From a virus, in the IMG/VR virus record IMGVR_UViG_3300024520_000086, positions 1 to 56,963 of that record: a stretch of DNA of 56,963 nucleotides. One strand, given 5' to 3'. Made by a program: the position numbers and the translations under genes. The notes beneath the pieces were generated by a model that made no database searches, was not told the origin of the DNA, and saw only the letters and a list, made by a program, of their open reading frames with translations. The stretch's first letter is position 1. Each line of letters opens with the position of its first letter. Below, piece by piece: positions 1-9,272 of the stretch.

Positions 1-873
1 AACAGCTACGGCATTCTTAATTCCAGCATCCCACATCTTCATAACGTCCCCGGGGCCTTCAGCTACAAAGATAGTTTTAGACGCCCCCATATGCTGAGAA
101 GCACGATAAAGATTATAGAGCACAGACGAGGCATGAAATTTTTCTTCGTCAGCGCGATCTTGAGACCTCTTGCGTATCTCTGCGAAATTAAGAGTATGAC
201 ACCATTTAGGTCGCCATTTATTAATCTTATTGTCGTCCAATATACGACATGTAAAAGCGACAAGATATCCATCAAGCGGATCATAAATTGGAACGACTAC
301 TCTATCTTCACCATAGGTTTGATATTTGTGCCATTCGCCTCCACATTTAAATTCCGCAATAACTTCTTTTGAAAATCCTCGATCAGCAAAATAAGCACTA
401 GGCTGTAGATGAGTCATCAACGCCTCTTCCATACGCTTATGTTTAACAAGTTCTGATCGTTTACGAATGACCTGCTCTAATCGTTGAGACTCTTCATTAT
501 CAAGTTCTTTAATATCACCAATGTCTTTTTCTATAGCATCTAGAATCCACTGCAGGGCCTGAATGAACCCGCAGTCTTTCGCGCATTGAATAAGCGCAAA
601 AATATCCGCCCCGTGAATCTGATGGCACTGATTGGTAAAGCACTGCCACATCTGTCGGTCAAAATCCCAACTAAATGCTTGGCGATTATCATTAGGCGTT
701 TGACCATTATTGTGAGGAATAGGACAGCATCCTACAAGACGACTACCAAAATCATCCCCACTAAAGTTTAGCTTTTTCATAATCAGGCGCATATTTTTAT
801 GTGCCAATTTACGCACGCCCTCAATCTTTTCTTTAGTCAACCTATCTTTTGATGGCTCTCTTGTCATTGTCAT
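1..873 (-). CDS. DnaG-type primase, 3' part missing at window edge
   Basis: Reading leftward from an ATG at 873, the frame stays open for 291 codons to the left edge, so the C-terminus lies outside the window. Residues 49-83 hold a CHC2-type zinc-finger pattern: C50-PIP-H54, then C78-x4-C83. Near residues 270-290 there is a TOPRIM-like motif (FVAEGPGDVMKMWDAG), whose Glu and Asp fit the metal-binding positions. Together these indicate a DNA primase that makes RNA primers for lagging-strand synthesis. The start codon overlaps the helicase stop codon (ATGA), so primase and helicase are probably translationally coupled. The C-terminal helicase-interaction domain cannot be seen. Family assignment is firm; the exact subtype is not. 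Confidence 0.88.
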   Translation of the reverse strand, partial: MTMTREPSKDRLTKEKIEGVRKLAHKNMRLIMKKLNFSGDDFGSRLVGCCPIPHNNGQTPNDNRQAFSWDFDRQMWQCFTNQCHQIHGADIFALIQCAKDCGFIQALQWILDAIEKDIGDIKELDNEESQRLEQVIRKRSELVKHKRMEEALMTHLQPSAYFADRGFSKEVIAEFKCGGEWHKYQTYGEDRVVVPIYDPLDGYLVAFTCRILDDNKINKWRPKWCHTLNFAEIRKRSQDRADEEKFHASSVLYNLYRASQHMGASKTIFVAEGPGDVMKMWDAGIKNAVAV

Positions 874-2360
874 GGTTTCGTTTTAGATTTACTAGTGGTC
901 GGATTTTTTACCGCCCCTCCTACAGGAACAGCCGGGGTTACGGGTGTTGATTGTACAAGCGTAGCCACGCCCAGCTCTTGGAACTTCCCGATCCCTAGAT
1001 CGGCCTCTACATTAATATGGGTGCTCACGCCCTTACCGTATCGAGATCCTAAGATGTGTATCTCGTGTGTTCCTTGTGGTGATGTGACTAAGTCATGAGC
1101 GTCTTTCTTATGAAACAAACTAATAGAATCTACTAGCTCCACAATCTTCTTCGCGCCGGCAATCATCGCAAAGTCTTTGTCAATAGCACGATTGGTTTGT
1201 CCAAACGCCAAGATGGGTAGATTAAACTCTTCAGCAAAATCATGTAAAGCCATACAGGTGTCGCCCAACACATCATGAGCACCTACCCCCATCGCTTTGA
1301 CTTCATCAATTCGAGCCAACTTAATATAATCCCAAACAATTAGACAACGAGCTTGTCGTGTATCATTATCCAATCCAACATGCTGCATGACCCAACGACG
1401 TAAAAAGGGTAGTATCTCACGCGCGGTCATGCCAGTCATTTGCTTATAATACAATTTACGTGTAGCAAACTCTGCTCGAATGTCTACATCCTCGATCGTC
1501 TGACGATCGATACCACATTGTAAAGCAAAGGTTTTATTATAGCCATCGCGGATAATCTTATCATGATCCGCTTTCCAATAGCCAGTCTCTAAGACCTCAT
1601 AATTCACTTCAGCATGCATACCAAACGCTCGCACACCCTGCGCGATCTCGTTCAATTCACTGTCACAATAAAGCACCGGCATATAGCGCGATAACTCAAC
1701 TGCGGCACGAACCCCAATCTGGCTCTTACCAGATTTAGCGTTGGCAGCTAGAAAAGTAATAGTACCATTGCGCAATCCACCAGTGGCGCGTTGCCAAATC
1801 GGAAAGCCGATATCAACACCAAGCTCGCCCGGATGATCCGCTAGGTCGTCAATGATCTCAATAGCGCGTGAAGGCAAATGGATGATCTCGTCATCTACTA
1901 CGCCTTGTAATTTATTAGATAGATCAATTAGCCCAGAGTCTACAGTGTCGATGATGCTGTTGGTATCATCAGTCGTATCCTCAATATATTTAAGCTTTTG
2001 TTTGAAATATGATTGATAGCCTCTTTTAACAGACTCGCGCTTAACGTGTAAGAAGGCGCGCCCTGTGATGGCTGGAGTTGATTGATGATCTAGGCATGCC
2101 TCGATCAATTCACCGTCTCTGCAAATCTTATAGAAATCCTTAAACCCTAAAGACGCCGCCTCTGCTAACAATCCAGGTTGGGTCACTACCAACTCACCCG
2201 TGGAGTTCATTAGTAACCGTTGTAAAACTATGAAGAATTTTTGATTGACCTTCTCCGTAAAGTCATCTGCAGAAAGGTGCTGTTGGACATTAAAAAATAT
2301 CTCTGGGTTCCGGCACAAACCAGCCAGTAAGTTAAATTCGGCGGCAACATTTCTAGCCAT
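870..2360 (-). CDS. DnaB-type replicative DNA helicase
   Basis: A 496-residue protein with a RecA-fold ATPase core. The Walker A motif is at about residues 205-214 (AANAKSGKSQ; catalytic GKS 211-213). An acidic motif YCDSEL follows at about 231, Walker B is LIVWDY at about 340-345, and a sensor-like FGQTNR lies at about 386-391. The N-terminal 150 residues resemble the helical DnaB N-domain in length. The C-terminal tail is Lys/Thr/Pro rich and probably disordered. Known role of the family: hexameric 5'-3' unwinding at the fork, working with primase. It sits directly upstream of the primase and downstream of recA in one replication/recombination operon. Length is normal for phage DnaB/gp41-like proteins. 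Confidence 0.88.
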   Translation of the reverse strand: MARNVAAEFNLLAGLCRNPEIFFNVQQHLSADDFTEKVNQKFFIVLQRLLMNSTGELVVTQPGLLAEAASLGFKDFYKICRDGELIEACLDHQSTPAITGRAFLHVKRESVKRGYQSYFKQKLKYIEDTTDDTNSIIDTVDSGLIDLSNKLQGVVDDEIIHLPSRAIEIIDDLADHPGELGVDIGFPIWQRATGGLRNGTITFLAANAKSGKSQIGVRAAVELSRYMPVLYCDSELNEIAQGVRAFGMHAEVNYEVLETGYWKADHDKIIRDGYNKTFALQCGIDRQTIEDVDIRAEFATRKLYYKQMTGMTAREILPFLRRWVMQHVGLDNDTRQARCLIVWDYIKLARIDEVKAMGVGAHDVLGDTCMALHDFAEEFNLPILAFGQTNRAIDKDFAMIAGAKKIVELVDSISLFHKKDAHDLVTSPQGTHEIHILGSRYGKGVSTHINVEADLGIGKFQELGVATLVQSTPVTPAVPVGGAVKNPTTSKSKTKP

Positions 2361-3138
2361 TTTGCGCTTCCTCTATCTTATCTAACACCAAGCCTCTACT
2401 CATATTTTCACTATATGCCACACGCACTAGAGTAATCCCCTTTTGCTCGCACAACTCGTCCTTCTCTAAGTCTCGCTTTTTCATTGCTAAGAAACCAGCA
2501 CGGTCAACATGATATAGAGGTGAAAAAATGGTATGCATCTCTCCGTCATATTCCATGGCAATATTTAAGCTTGGAATAAAAAAATCTAATGGTAAATATC
2601 CCCTATCTGCAACATTATATTCACAAACAACTTTTTGATGTGGGAAGATTTCTCTGATAATATCAGCAAGATGCTGAGCGCCTTTACTAATCCTGTTATA
2701 AACTGGCATTGAAATAGCACGTTCGACAGAATAGCCTCTCTGTATACGAGTCATCACGGTATGATAATTCAACTCATGTTCTTCGCAATATTCAGCAAGA
2801 CTCTGTCCATTAAAAGTTACTGTATTGTGTCTATTCCGCGCTTGTTCTTTAGCAGTCGCCCATCGACAATTCTCAGGCTTATAATCATCGTCATTATCAA
2901 TACGGTCTAATGAATAACTTGATGACGGCGCAAATCCTAGATCGTCAAAAAAATTCTCAAATGAACCCAACCAATGATCACATACTTTGATCCCACGCCC
3001 TCCATAGCGCGGATACTTCGTAGCATTGGGATTTGTACAACGTTGAATCATACCTCTCCATGCATTATATTCCTTAGAGGTACCATCCTTTCTTGTAGCA
3101 TGTCCATGTCGGACATTCTTATGTTTTTTATCACTCAC
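2353..3138 (-). CDS. Free-standing endonuclease with EDxHD/Vsr-like C-terminal domain
   Basis: A 261-residue two-part protein starting at a GTG that overlaps the recA stop. Residues 23-103 (from about YNAWRGM to EQARNR) match the DNA-binding segment common in phage HNH/AP2-type mobile proteins. Residues 105-150 look like a NUMOD/helix-turn-helix segment. Residues 155-245 resemble the Vsr/PD-(D/E)xK fold, with E173, D185, E196-Y-D198 and H202 followed by RD and K residues. This resembles the EDxHD homing family described from a phage recA-associated intron (I-Bth0305I). Here it stands as its own gene between recA and the helicase, overlapping both by 8 bases. Inferred role: mobile endonuclease targeting the recA/helicase junction. 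The fold is inferred from motif spacing only. Confidence 0.68.
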   Translation of the reverse strand: MSDKKHKNVRHGHATRKDGTSKEYNAWRGMIQRCTNPNATKYPRYGGRGIKVCDHWLGSFENFFDDLGFAPSSSYSLDRIDNDDDYKPENCRWATAKEQARNRHNTVTFNGQSLAEYCEEHELNYHTVMTRIQRGYSVERAISMPVYNRISKGAQHLADIIREIFPHQKVVCEYNVADRGYLPLDFFIPSLNIAMEYDGEMHTIFSPLYHVDRAGFLAMKKRDLEKDELCEQKGITLVRVAYSENMSRGLVLDKIEEAQNG

Positions 3139-4156
3139 TAGAGAAGGTCTCCGGATATAACTCCTTTAAATCATCTAGAGTAGATTGATAAAACTCAGGG
3201 TCTGCCCTTAGCATATTGACAACCGTTGCTTTGGGGCGTTTTTTTATCTCGCCTTTGTCATTTGGGATTAAGTAATACTTTTTATCCATTTCAATAATGC
3301 CAAAATCCCCAGCCAGTGTAGCTAATTCTGTATAAATATCAATACCTTTAGAATAAATCAAAGGAAATTCACCACTCACAAATGGTGGCGCGACCTTATT
3401 CTTTAAAACTTTGAATTTTACAATATGCCCAATCTGCACACCATCATCATCCATGATCCGCCTTTTAGACGTGATGTTTAATAGCTCAATACGTTGACGT
3501 GCATAGAACGGCAGGGCCTTTCCGCCACTAGCTTTATTAGGATCGCCATAAGTTCCAATTGCTGTGCGCCACTGATTAATAAAAATGATAACACTGCCAG
3601 ACTTACCAACAGCCTGAGAAAGCTTACGGCAACCTCTGCTCATCAACATGGGTAGCGAGCCTACATCGGTTTCACCCAACGCTTTCTGTTCAACCTGAGA
3701 AGGGATCAGGGCATCTACAGAATCTACCACAGTAATTGAGCCAGGATATTGTAACGCCCAAGCCTCTGCTATGCCTAAAGCCCCCTCACCCGTCTCAGAG
3801 CTAACAATCTCTAACACACCCGGCTCGCGCAACTCAGGAAATGAATCCACGAGAGTGCGTTGAAGGGCGCGCTCTTGATCAATGTATAGTAGTTGCTTAC
3901 CACGCTTAGCGCCCTCTGCCATAATCGACAAAGCTAAGGTAGTCTTGCCGGCGCCTTCATTGCTAATGATCTCAACTATCGCACCGTCATAACAAGGGAT
4001 ATGAAGATTAATATCTAGAGTTAGCGAACCAGTAGAATTACTTTTGGGTAGCTTGAGTTCGTGAGCACCACAAACTTCCATGTCGGTATATTCTTTTTGT
4101 AAAGTTTTTATAAATATCTTATGCTCGCGCTTGGCATCCTTATCATTCTCTACCAT
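3131..4156 (-). CDS. recA: RecA/UvsX-type recombinase
   Basis: 341 residues from the chosen ATG at 4156, which has GAGG eight bases upstream and lies 10 bases past the previous stop. A GTG at 4180 would add eight residues and also has a plausible ribosome binding site. The Walker A motif is SNEGAGKTT (about residues 65-73). Walker B is ITVVDSVDAL (about 141-150). A RecA-like L2 region runs from NQWRTAIG through KASGGKAL and ends in YARQR. The family coats single-stranded DNA and drives strand exchange in phage recombination and recombination-dependent replication. The C-terminus (about residue 260 on) is shorter and unlike bacterial RecA. It begins the short replication block of recA, endonuclease, helicase and primase. 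Confidence 0.9.
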   Translation of the reverse strand: MVENDKDAKREHKIFIKTLQKEYTDMEVCGAHELKLPKSNSTGSLTLDINLHIPCYDGAIVEIISNEGAGKTTLALSIMAEGAKRGKQLLYIDQERALQRTLVDSFPELREPGVLEIVSSETGEGALGIAEAWALQYPGSITVVDSVDALIPSQVEQKALGETDVGSLPMLMSRGCRKLSQAVGKSGSVIIFINQWRTAIGTYGDPNKASGGKALPFYARQRIELLNITSKRRIMDDDGVQIGHIVKFKVLKNKVAPPFVSGEFPLIYSKGIDIYTELATLAGDFGIIEMDKKYYLIPNDKGEIKKRPKATVVNMLRADPEFYQSTLDDLKELYPETFSSE

Positions 4157-4166
4157 TTTTAATTCC

Positions 4167-4637
4167 TCAATTATCTTCACTCTCTAACTCCCTCAATATA
4201 TCACTAAGTGTTCTCTTTTTACTACTAGCTGCCTTGACCTTATATCCTGTTGTATCTTCAACATAACTACTCCTCTGACCAACTAGTGTCTTATGCAGAG
4301 AGATATAATACGCAACAAACTTATCAATATTACACCATTTAAAATAATGTTTGATCTTCCAACGTAGAAGTCCAAACTCTTTATAGTCTAAGTCTGTTAT
4401 CTTGTAGAATTGCACGAACCACGCAAGTTGTTGTGTGCTAATGCCGAGTTTGCCGACACGCATCACCTTGGTCAGCAGCTGACCCCACTCCTTTGCGAAC
4501 GGTCCGTTCTTCCTCCACCCTCCCTCAACAAGGGCGCCGTGTCTATTTATTAAAATAGCTTCAACGACGAAGTTATAAATGTTATGGGAAACTGTTGGTG
4601 TAGAAGGGCTAGCATACTTCTTGATCATGATTGTCAT
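4167..4637 (-). CDS. Hypothetical protein at head of replication block
   Basis: A 156-residue basic protein with no motif I recognise. It is rich in Lys, Trp and Tyr in the middle (around LRWKIKHYFKWCNIDKF) and has a charged C-terminus. It starts at an ATG preceded by AGAGGA. Its stop lies just ahead of the recA ribosome binding site, so the two are probably co-expressed. Its place at the start of the recombination/replication block suggests a nucleic-acid-related helper, such as a mediator or a replication accessory protein, but nothing in the sequence proves this. Confidence 0.6.
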   Translation of the reverse strand: MTIMIKKYASPSTPTVSHNIYNFVVEAILINRHGALVEGGWRKNGPFAKEWGQLLTKVMRVGKLGISTQQLAWFVQFYKITDLDYKEFGLLRWKIKHYFKWCNIDKFVAYYISLHKTLVGQRSSYVEDTTGYKVKAASSKKRTLSDILRELESEDN

Positions 4638-4693
4638 AGTTCCTCTAGACTATTATGTGTCAAGTAGACGTTTTCGTGCGTGCTTTTAAAAAT
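4638..4693 (-). promoter_or_regulatory. Short intergenic region between tail and replication blocks
   Basis: This 56-base gap separates the last tail gene from the recA block. On the minus strand it holds an AT-rich stretch followed by TTGACACATAATAG and then AGAGGA ahead of the ATG at 4637. The TTGACA and CATAAT elements abut instead of being separated by about 17 bases, so this is not a clear sigma-70 promoter. The late motif TTAGTGTATWA is absent. It may be where early and late expression units meet. Confidence 0.25.
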
Positions 4694-7600
4694 TTATCCA
4701 AACTTGATAAAATTCTGTCTATTTGACATAAAGAATTTGCCTACCTCTTCCTCACCCGTCCCGGGACTACTTGAGTTTGTATTTAAAACTGCAGCACTCA
4801 AGAACACCCCTTTGTCACCTACGATCACAAACTCTGCATGTGGAATAGGAACAACGTTCGTTTCTAAACTTGCATTTTTATCTATATCGCCATTGTCTGT
4901 CAGCTTCCTCACTGACACAATAGCCCCCGAGGTTCCTACATCTGTGATCGACACAATCTCCACTGGTAGTGAAGAGTTACCACCTGGATTAAGAAATACA
5001 CCCGGAACAGCCAATGCCGAACCTGGACGTTCTAAAACACGAGGAGTACCTTGAGATGCTTGAGCAGCTAAAGTTGAAAACTCTCCAACGCTCACTGCTC
5101 CATTTAAAAGAGGCACGTCAGCTAGACGGCGAAGAGGGCTCGTGCCTTGAATTGCCACATCAAACAAGGAAGACGTACTGCCAATGCCGCTGACAAAAAC
5201 CACAGTACCATTCGAGAATGGACGACCGCCAGCCCAGTAACGTTGGATAACCCTAAGTTGCCCTGGGAGTTTAGATTCATTTACGTGGTAAAGTGCTTCA
5301 TCACCAATATTCAAAAATCCATCTATACAAAATGCGCCGCCCTTTCCAACCGTATCATCAAAATCTGGATCAGTGCTACCAGCAATTTTAGCAGGTACTG
5401 TGTATTCTTGTTTAGTCACGCCACGATAGCGTTCTTGCGTACCAGCATCAGGGGTGTTGTTGAATGTCAAGGCGAAATTCACCTCATCAATAGTAGCACG
5501 ACGAATTGTCTCGCCCCGCCCTGGGATGTTGCTAATCACTGTCGGACCATTGGGTCGACGGGGACGAGTCCTTTCTGTTGGCGTAAGTGGACTGGCTAAA
5601 TCAACATCTATGGGATTAATAATACCATTTAGAATTGCACGTTGACGTTCACCGAGAGGTGCTTCTTTTCCAAACTCTGCAAAGAAACTTCCAATGCGAT
5701 AATTTGTGAGGATGCCACCAACGCCAAGACTAAAGTTAACATCAGTGATACCATGATTCCTAATGCCTATAAATCCACTAGCGTTGGGTGCTGCATTAGA
5801 GAATGAGTCAAAAGAGATTGTTGGCAATCCAACGAGTTCAATCTGAGCAAATTGAGAATTGGCTGCGGGCGCGATCAAGCCTTGCAAGCGACGGAAAGCA
5901 CGATCCTCCATTAATTGGAGAGAGGTCGTTCGTCCCTGTGGTGGAAAGTTCCATGGAGCAAATGTATCATCTACAACTACCATTTCACTATCACAATCTG
6001 TACTTAAAGTTCCACTCGTCCATTCTTGTGGAAATGACATACCATAACGTTCAGTGAATGTAACCGGAAGAGCTACTCCTACTAACGTTTGATATGGCTC
6101 TACCAACAAACCTGGATCAGGTAAATCAAATATGCCAGACCCAGCAGAGTCTAGCGCGTCTTCCGTTAAAGTAACAAGATTACGAAAAGTAAAGTTTTCA
6201 GATAAACCTGTGCCTGCGATAATTGGAAGCTCGCATAATACAGTCCCCTCTGGATACGCTTCAAATGCAGCTAAAGGATCACGAGGATCGATGACTAAAT
6301 CGCCCACCTCTAGAAGAGTAACAGGAATGTAATGCTCTCCAGTACGTGCACGGCGACCTGAAGTTGCTGGGACGTTACCTATGTTATAGTCTTCCGTCCA
6401 CTGACCGAAGGCTGCGGGTGGCTCTTCGCCCTCAGTGCCATAAACCGTACCAGACGGCAAAACAGCATATGAAGCAATCTTGTCGTCTGTCCCTTTGAAA
6501 GGCGCGAGAGGACCAAGATCACGATTTATCTCATAGTTATTGACAAAGAGGCCACTAGAGCCCGTAGCACTAATGCTCTGCCCCTCTACCTGGTTCTCAA
6601 CATTCCCCCAGGCTGCAGTCGCAAGCTTGAAGGCACCAGAAGCTTCATTAGCCAAAATGCCAGACGCTAGATAGGCGCGACCAAAGAATCTCGTAGCATG
6701 ATCACGAACACGATTATAAAAATTGAGCACCCAGTTCTGATTAGCGTCACGACGATTATTAATCAAACGAAGTTGTCCTGACTCATTACCACCTAGAGTA
6801 GCAATAGGCTGGGCTGGATCAGCGCGACTCGCAAAATCTGGATGTTGTGCAGCAATACTACCCGCATCAATAGGCAAGCCAAATCCAGGAGACGTCAAGC
6901 CCAGGTTAGGTGCCGTAGTCTGATACTTCTTAAAATAAGTCCAATGCTCAATGCTTTTAAGAGCAGCACGAAGTTCTGTATCACCAGGTATATAATCACG
7001 CAAGATGCCTACTGCATCTGTGAATTGAACGGAAAAGTTAGGCCATGCTGGAGTAAAAACTATACCGGATGCTGGCGCGTCAACACCATCAATATCAGCT
7101 AGGAGCGCAGAGTTCAACCAGCCCTCTTGGTGCGCGCCAAGTAGGCGAACACGACGTGGTTGGGTCACTAAGTCATCACCGAACTGTAAGCTTGTTGTTT
7201 GCTCAAGTCCACTAGCTGCACCTAGAGATGCGACGATATTAAGCAGCTCATCTTCGCGTAGCTCAAAAGCTATCTTCCGATTGATAAGGCGTATCTTTTG
7301 TTCGGACATACTCCAATACCAATCATACGCTGTGGCTTCTAAAATACGAGTGATGGCTTCTGAGAGGGGCTCTCCTGTAAAGTTAAATCGAATCGCAGCC
7401 GCATCACCACCCAGATTTGCTTCAAGATCTTCTCTAGATGGAATCTTGCTGATATCAAATTGAATTTCACCTGTATCAATAGCAAGCTGAATAGCATCTA
7501 GAATCTGAGGATATGTGCAGCCTTGCTCTAAAACCTTGCGGTACTCCCGAAAGAGTGCCTCGGAAATATTCCCTTCAATATCTGTAAAACCTTTGGTGAT

Positions 7601-8056
7601 ACGAACACCGCGCGCGACAGAAATCACGCCAGACCCAGGATTATCCTTAAGGTCTTCTGTCATCAACTTAATGGCATCTAGACAGCGACGAGTATCACGA
7701 AGATTAATCTGTAGGATAGTGCCACCTGAATTCACTCGGTATTCTGAGTGAACAATCTCACCACTGACTAAAAATTGACCAACAGTAAAGCCGATGATTT
7801 CCCCGGGAAGAGGCGCCTGTCCACTAGCGCCATGAAATCCCTGCGGGTCATCGCGGGTAGGCACCCATGATGTGTTGAAATTATGAGGGGTGGTATTAAA
7901 ACCAAAACTAGCATTGATTTGCAGCAATGCCGCTTCTAAGTCATGGCCTGGTTGACTAAGGGGAACTTGCCCAGACGGGAAGGTAATAATTGGGCTGCAG
8001 TCACCAAGCCCCAAGCCCTCAACGCTAATGCTTTCTCCCGCTAGACTATAAGTCAT
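4694..8056 (-). CDS. Baseplate hub / tail-tip-like protein
   Basis: A 1120-residue protein, the last gene of the tail cluster in transcription order. About residues 85-140 (GEIIGFTVGQFLVSGEIVHS, then LQINLRDTRRCLDA) resemble the beta-barrel opening of phage hub/Tal-like proteins. About residues 225-265 (FNFTGEPLSEAITRILEATA, then QKIRLINRK) look like the next hub domain. The remainder is a long beta-rich region with many SG turns and no recognisable enzyme motif. Inferred role: central tail-tip hub carrying receptor-facing extensions. No peptidoglycan hydrolase motif was seen. The start ATG follows the preceding stop by a few bases with only a weak ribosome binding site, so coupling is likely. 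Confidence 0.55.
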   Translation of the reverse strand: MTYSLAGESISVEGLGLGDCSPIITFPSGQVPLSQPGHDLEAALLQINASFGFNTTPHNFNTSWVPTRDDPQGFHGASGQAPLPGEIIGFTVGQFLVSGEIVHSEYRVNSGGTILQINLRDTRRCLDAIKLMTEDLKDNPGSGVISVARGVRITKGFTDIEGNISEALFREYRKVLEQGCTYPQILDAIQLAIDTGEIQFDISKIPSREDLEANLGGDAAAIRFNFTGEPLSEAITRILEATAYDWYWSMSEQKIRLINRKIAFELREDELLNIVASLGAASGLEQTTSLQFGDDLVTQPRRVRLLGAHQEGWLNSALLADIDGVDAPASGIVFTPAWPNFSVQFTDAVGILRDYIPGDTELRAALKSIEHWTYFKKYQTTAPNLGLTSPGFGLPIDAGSIAAQHPDFASRADPAQPIATLGGNESGQLRLINNRRDANQNWVLNFYNRVRDHATRFFGRAYLASGILANEASGAFKLATAAWGNVENQVEGQSISATGSSGLFVNNYEINRDLGPLAPFKGTDDKIASYAVLPSGTVYGTEGEEPPAAFGQWTEDYNIGNVPATSGRRARTGEHYIPVTLLEVGDLVIDPRDPLAAFEAYPEGTVLCELPIIAGTGLSENFTFRNLVTLTEDALDSAGSGIFDLPDPGLLVEPYQTLVGVALPVTFTERYGMSFPQEWTSGTLSTDCDSEMVVVDDTFAPWNFPPQGRTTSLQLMEDRAFRRLQGLIAPAANSQFAQIELVGLPTISFDSFSNAAPNASGFIGIRNHGITDVNFSLGVGGILTNYRIGSFFAEFGKEAPLGERQRAILNGIINPIDVDLASPLTPTERTRPRRPNGPTVISNIPGRGETIRRATIDEVNFALTFNNTPDAGTQERYRGVTKQEYTVPAKIAGSTDPDFDDTVGKGGAFCIDGFLNIGDEALYHVNESKLPGQLRVIQRYWAGGRPFSNGTVVFVSGIGSTSSLFDVAIQGTSPLRRLADVPLLNGAVSVGEFSTLAAQASQGTPRVLERPGSALAVPGVFLNPGGNSSLPVEIVSITDVGTSGAIVSVRKLTDNGDIDKNASLETNVVPIPHAEFVIVGDKGVFLSAAVLNTNSSSPGTGEEEVGKFFMSNRQNFIKFG

Positions 8057-8057
8057 C

Positions 8058-8531
8058 CTATTTTCTTATAAGTGATACCAAGTTGGATTTTGGATTATCT
8101 TTGATATTCCGTTCTTCCATTTCAATCCTACCATCATCAAGCTCCCAGATAATTTTTAGCGTATCCTTATATAGCTGTCCGACACCCTGGGCGTGGTCTT
8201 CACGACCCGAAAAATTAGGATTAGCCGCTATTAACTTACGTATCCGCTTGGTGTAGAAATAACCCTCCGCAAGAGGATCTAGATTAATCTGCGTATGTGG
8301 ATTTAAGTCTGCGCTTGCAACCGCCATACTCGCAGGCTTCACATTGTTGTCTTGACAAAATTGTTTAAGGCGCATCCACGAATTTGGTTCTTTTAACTTA
8401 GGATCATCACAAGATTGATAAACCTCTAAACCATTTTCTAACAACACTACCCAAAATCTGTGGAAAGGAGTTTGATTGATACTAGTCGCCAAATGATATG
8501 GCGCACTTTCTGCTATCGTTTTTAAATTCAT
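8058..8531 (-). CDS. Hypothetical protein in tail cluster
   Basis: 157 residues with a good ribosome binding site (GAGG seven bases before the ATG). No family was recognised. The C-terminal half is charged (KRIRKLIAANPN, then ELDDGRIEMEERN) and the region around residues 75-95 mentions YFYTKRIRK. Several phage tail-tip clusters carry a small protein just before the hub gene. Its position suggests a tail-tip assembly or attachment role, which is inference from neighbourhood only. Confidence 0.6.
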   Translation of the reverse strand: MNLKTIAESAPYHLATSINQTPFHRFWVVLLENGLEVYQSCDDPKLKEPNSWMRLKQFCQDNNVKPASMAVASADLNPHTQINLDPLAEGYFYTKRIRKLIAANPNFSGREDHAQGVGQLYKDTLKIIWELDDGRIEMEERNIKDNPKSNLVSLIRK

Positions 8532-8615
8532 CGTTTAACCTCTCCATTTTAAAACTATCACATGTTTCCAATATTAGTAATAGTGTAGACACCTATCTTG
8601 ATGTCTTTTGACATC
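8532..8615 (-). promoter_or_regulatory. Intergenic spacer with small hairpin
   Basis: This 84-base spacer contains a 6-bp stem with a four-base loop (GATGTCAAAAGACATC on the minus strand, near 8599-8614). No U-tract follows, so an intrinsic terminator is unlikely. It could be an mRNA processing or stability element between the 218-residue and 157-residue genes. Confidence 0.3.
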
Positions 8616-9272
8616 TTAAAGGAACTCAACTATGAATAGGAAACCAAAATCATTACGTTCACCAACTGCCTCTGGTGAAGCTGAAAGTGATACGAAGAAA
8701 TCATGCACTAGATCTGTAGCATTGTGATCAACTAGGAAGACGCGATTATCTAGAGCGCCAATGCCAGCCGTTTGAGTCCAAGAACTATCAGCACCAGGCT
8801 CAAAGCCTTGGATTTTTAAACCTACAGGTACGCCAGCCACATCGTCTACACCGCTAGATGCATTAAGAACTACAGTACGACATAGGACATTTTGCGTCCT
8901 CACCGGAGTAACTCCTGATGGTACAAAGCGCACGAGCACGGTCCCAGAAAGTTGGGGGATGTCAGCTAATGTTACCCCAGCGACACCAGCAACGTTAGCC
9001 AAGGTTGTATCTTCAAATTTGGTATTAAGAAGTTCTCCACTAGCCTTCACTCCAAATGGAGCAACGCCCATATTATAACCGCTTACGCCTGTAATATAGG
9101 TGGAATCCTGGTACTTATTAACGATAATTGCAAATGGCACCCCTTGAGGACCGCCTGCTCCAAAAAATCCTACGCTATTAGCACCTGAGGTGTTACCGGG
9201 CGGATCTAAAGCTTCAATCACAGTCCCTGACGCAGGAGCCCCCGATGGAGCAAAAAAAGTTAGCGAGTTCAT
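8616..9272 (-). CDS. Virion structural protein, beta-rich
   Basis: 218 residues, small and Gly/Ser/Val rich, with eight SG dipeptides by hand count. The C-terminus FGFLFIVEFL ends in a beta-strand-like pattern, as in many trimeric or ring-forming virion proteins. Its start overlaps the stop of the upstream GIY-YIG gene (ATGA). It sits between two large fibre-like genes and the hub gene, so a tail-tip or fibre-accessory role is likely. No catalytic motif was seen. Confidence 0.55.
   Translation of the reverse strand: MNSLTFFAPSGAPASGTVIEALDPPGNTSGANSVGFFGAGGPQGVPFAIIVNKYQDSTYITGVSGYNMGVAPFGVKASGELLNTKFEDTTLANVAGVAGVTLADIPQLSGTVLVRFVPSGVTPVRTQNVLCRTVVLNASSGVDDVAGVPVGLKIQGFEPGADSSWTQTAGIGALDNRVFLVDHNATDLVHDFFVSLSASPEAVGERNDFGFLFIVEFL

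Noticed and set aside
63-284. 73-codon minus-strand frame
   Set aside because: It is an out-of-frame shadow of the primase, whose true frame is open to the window edge.
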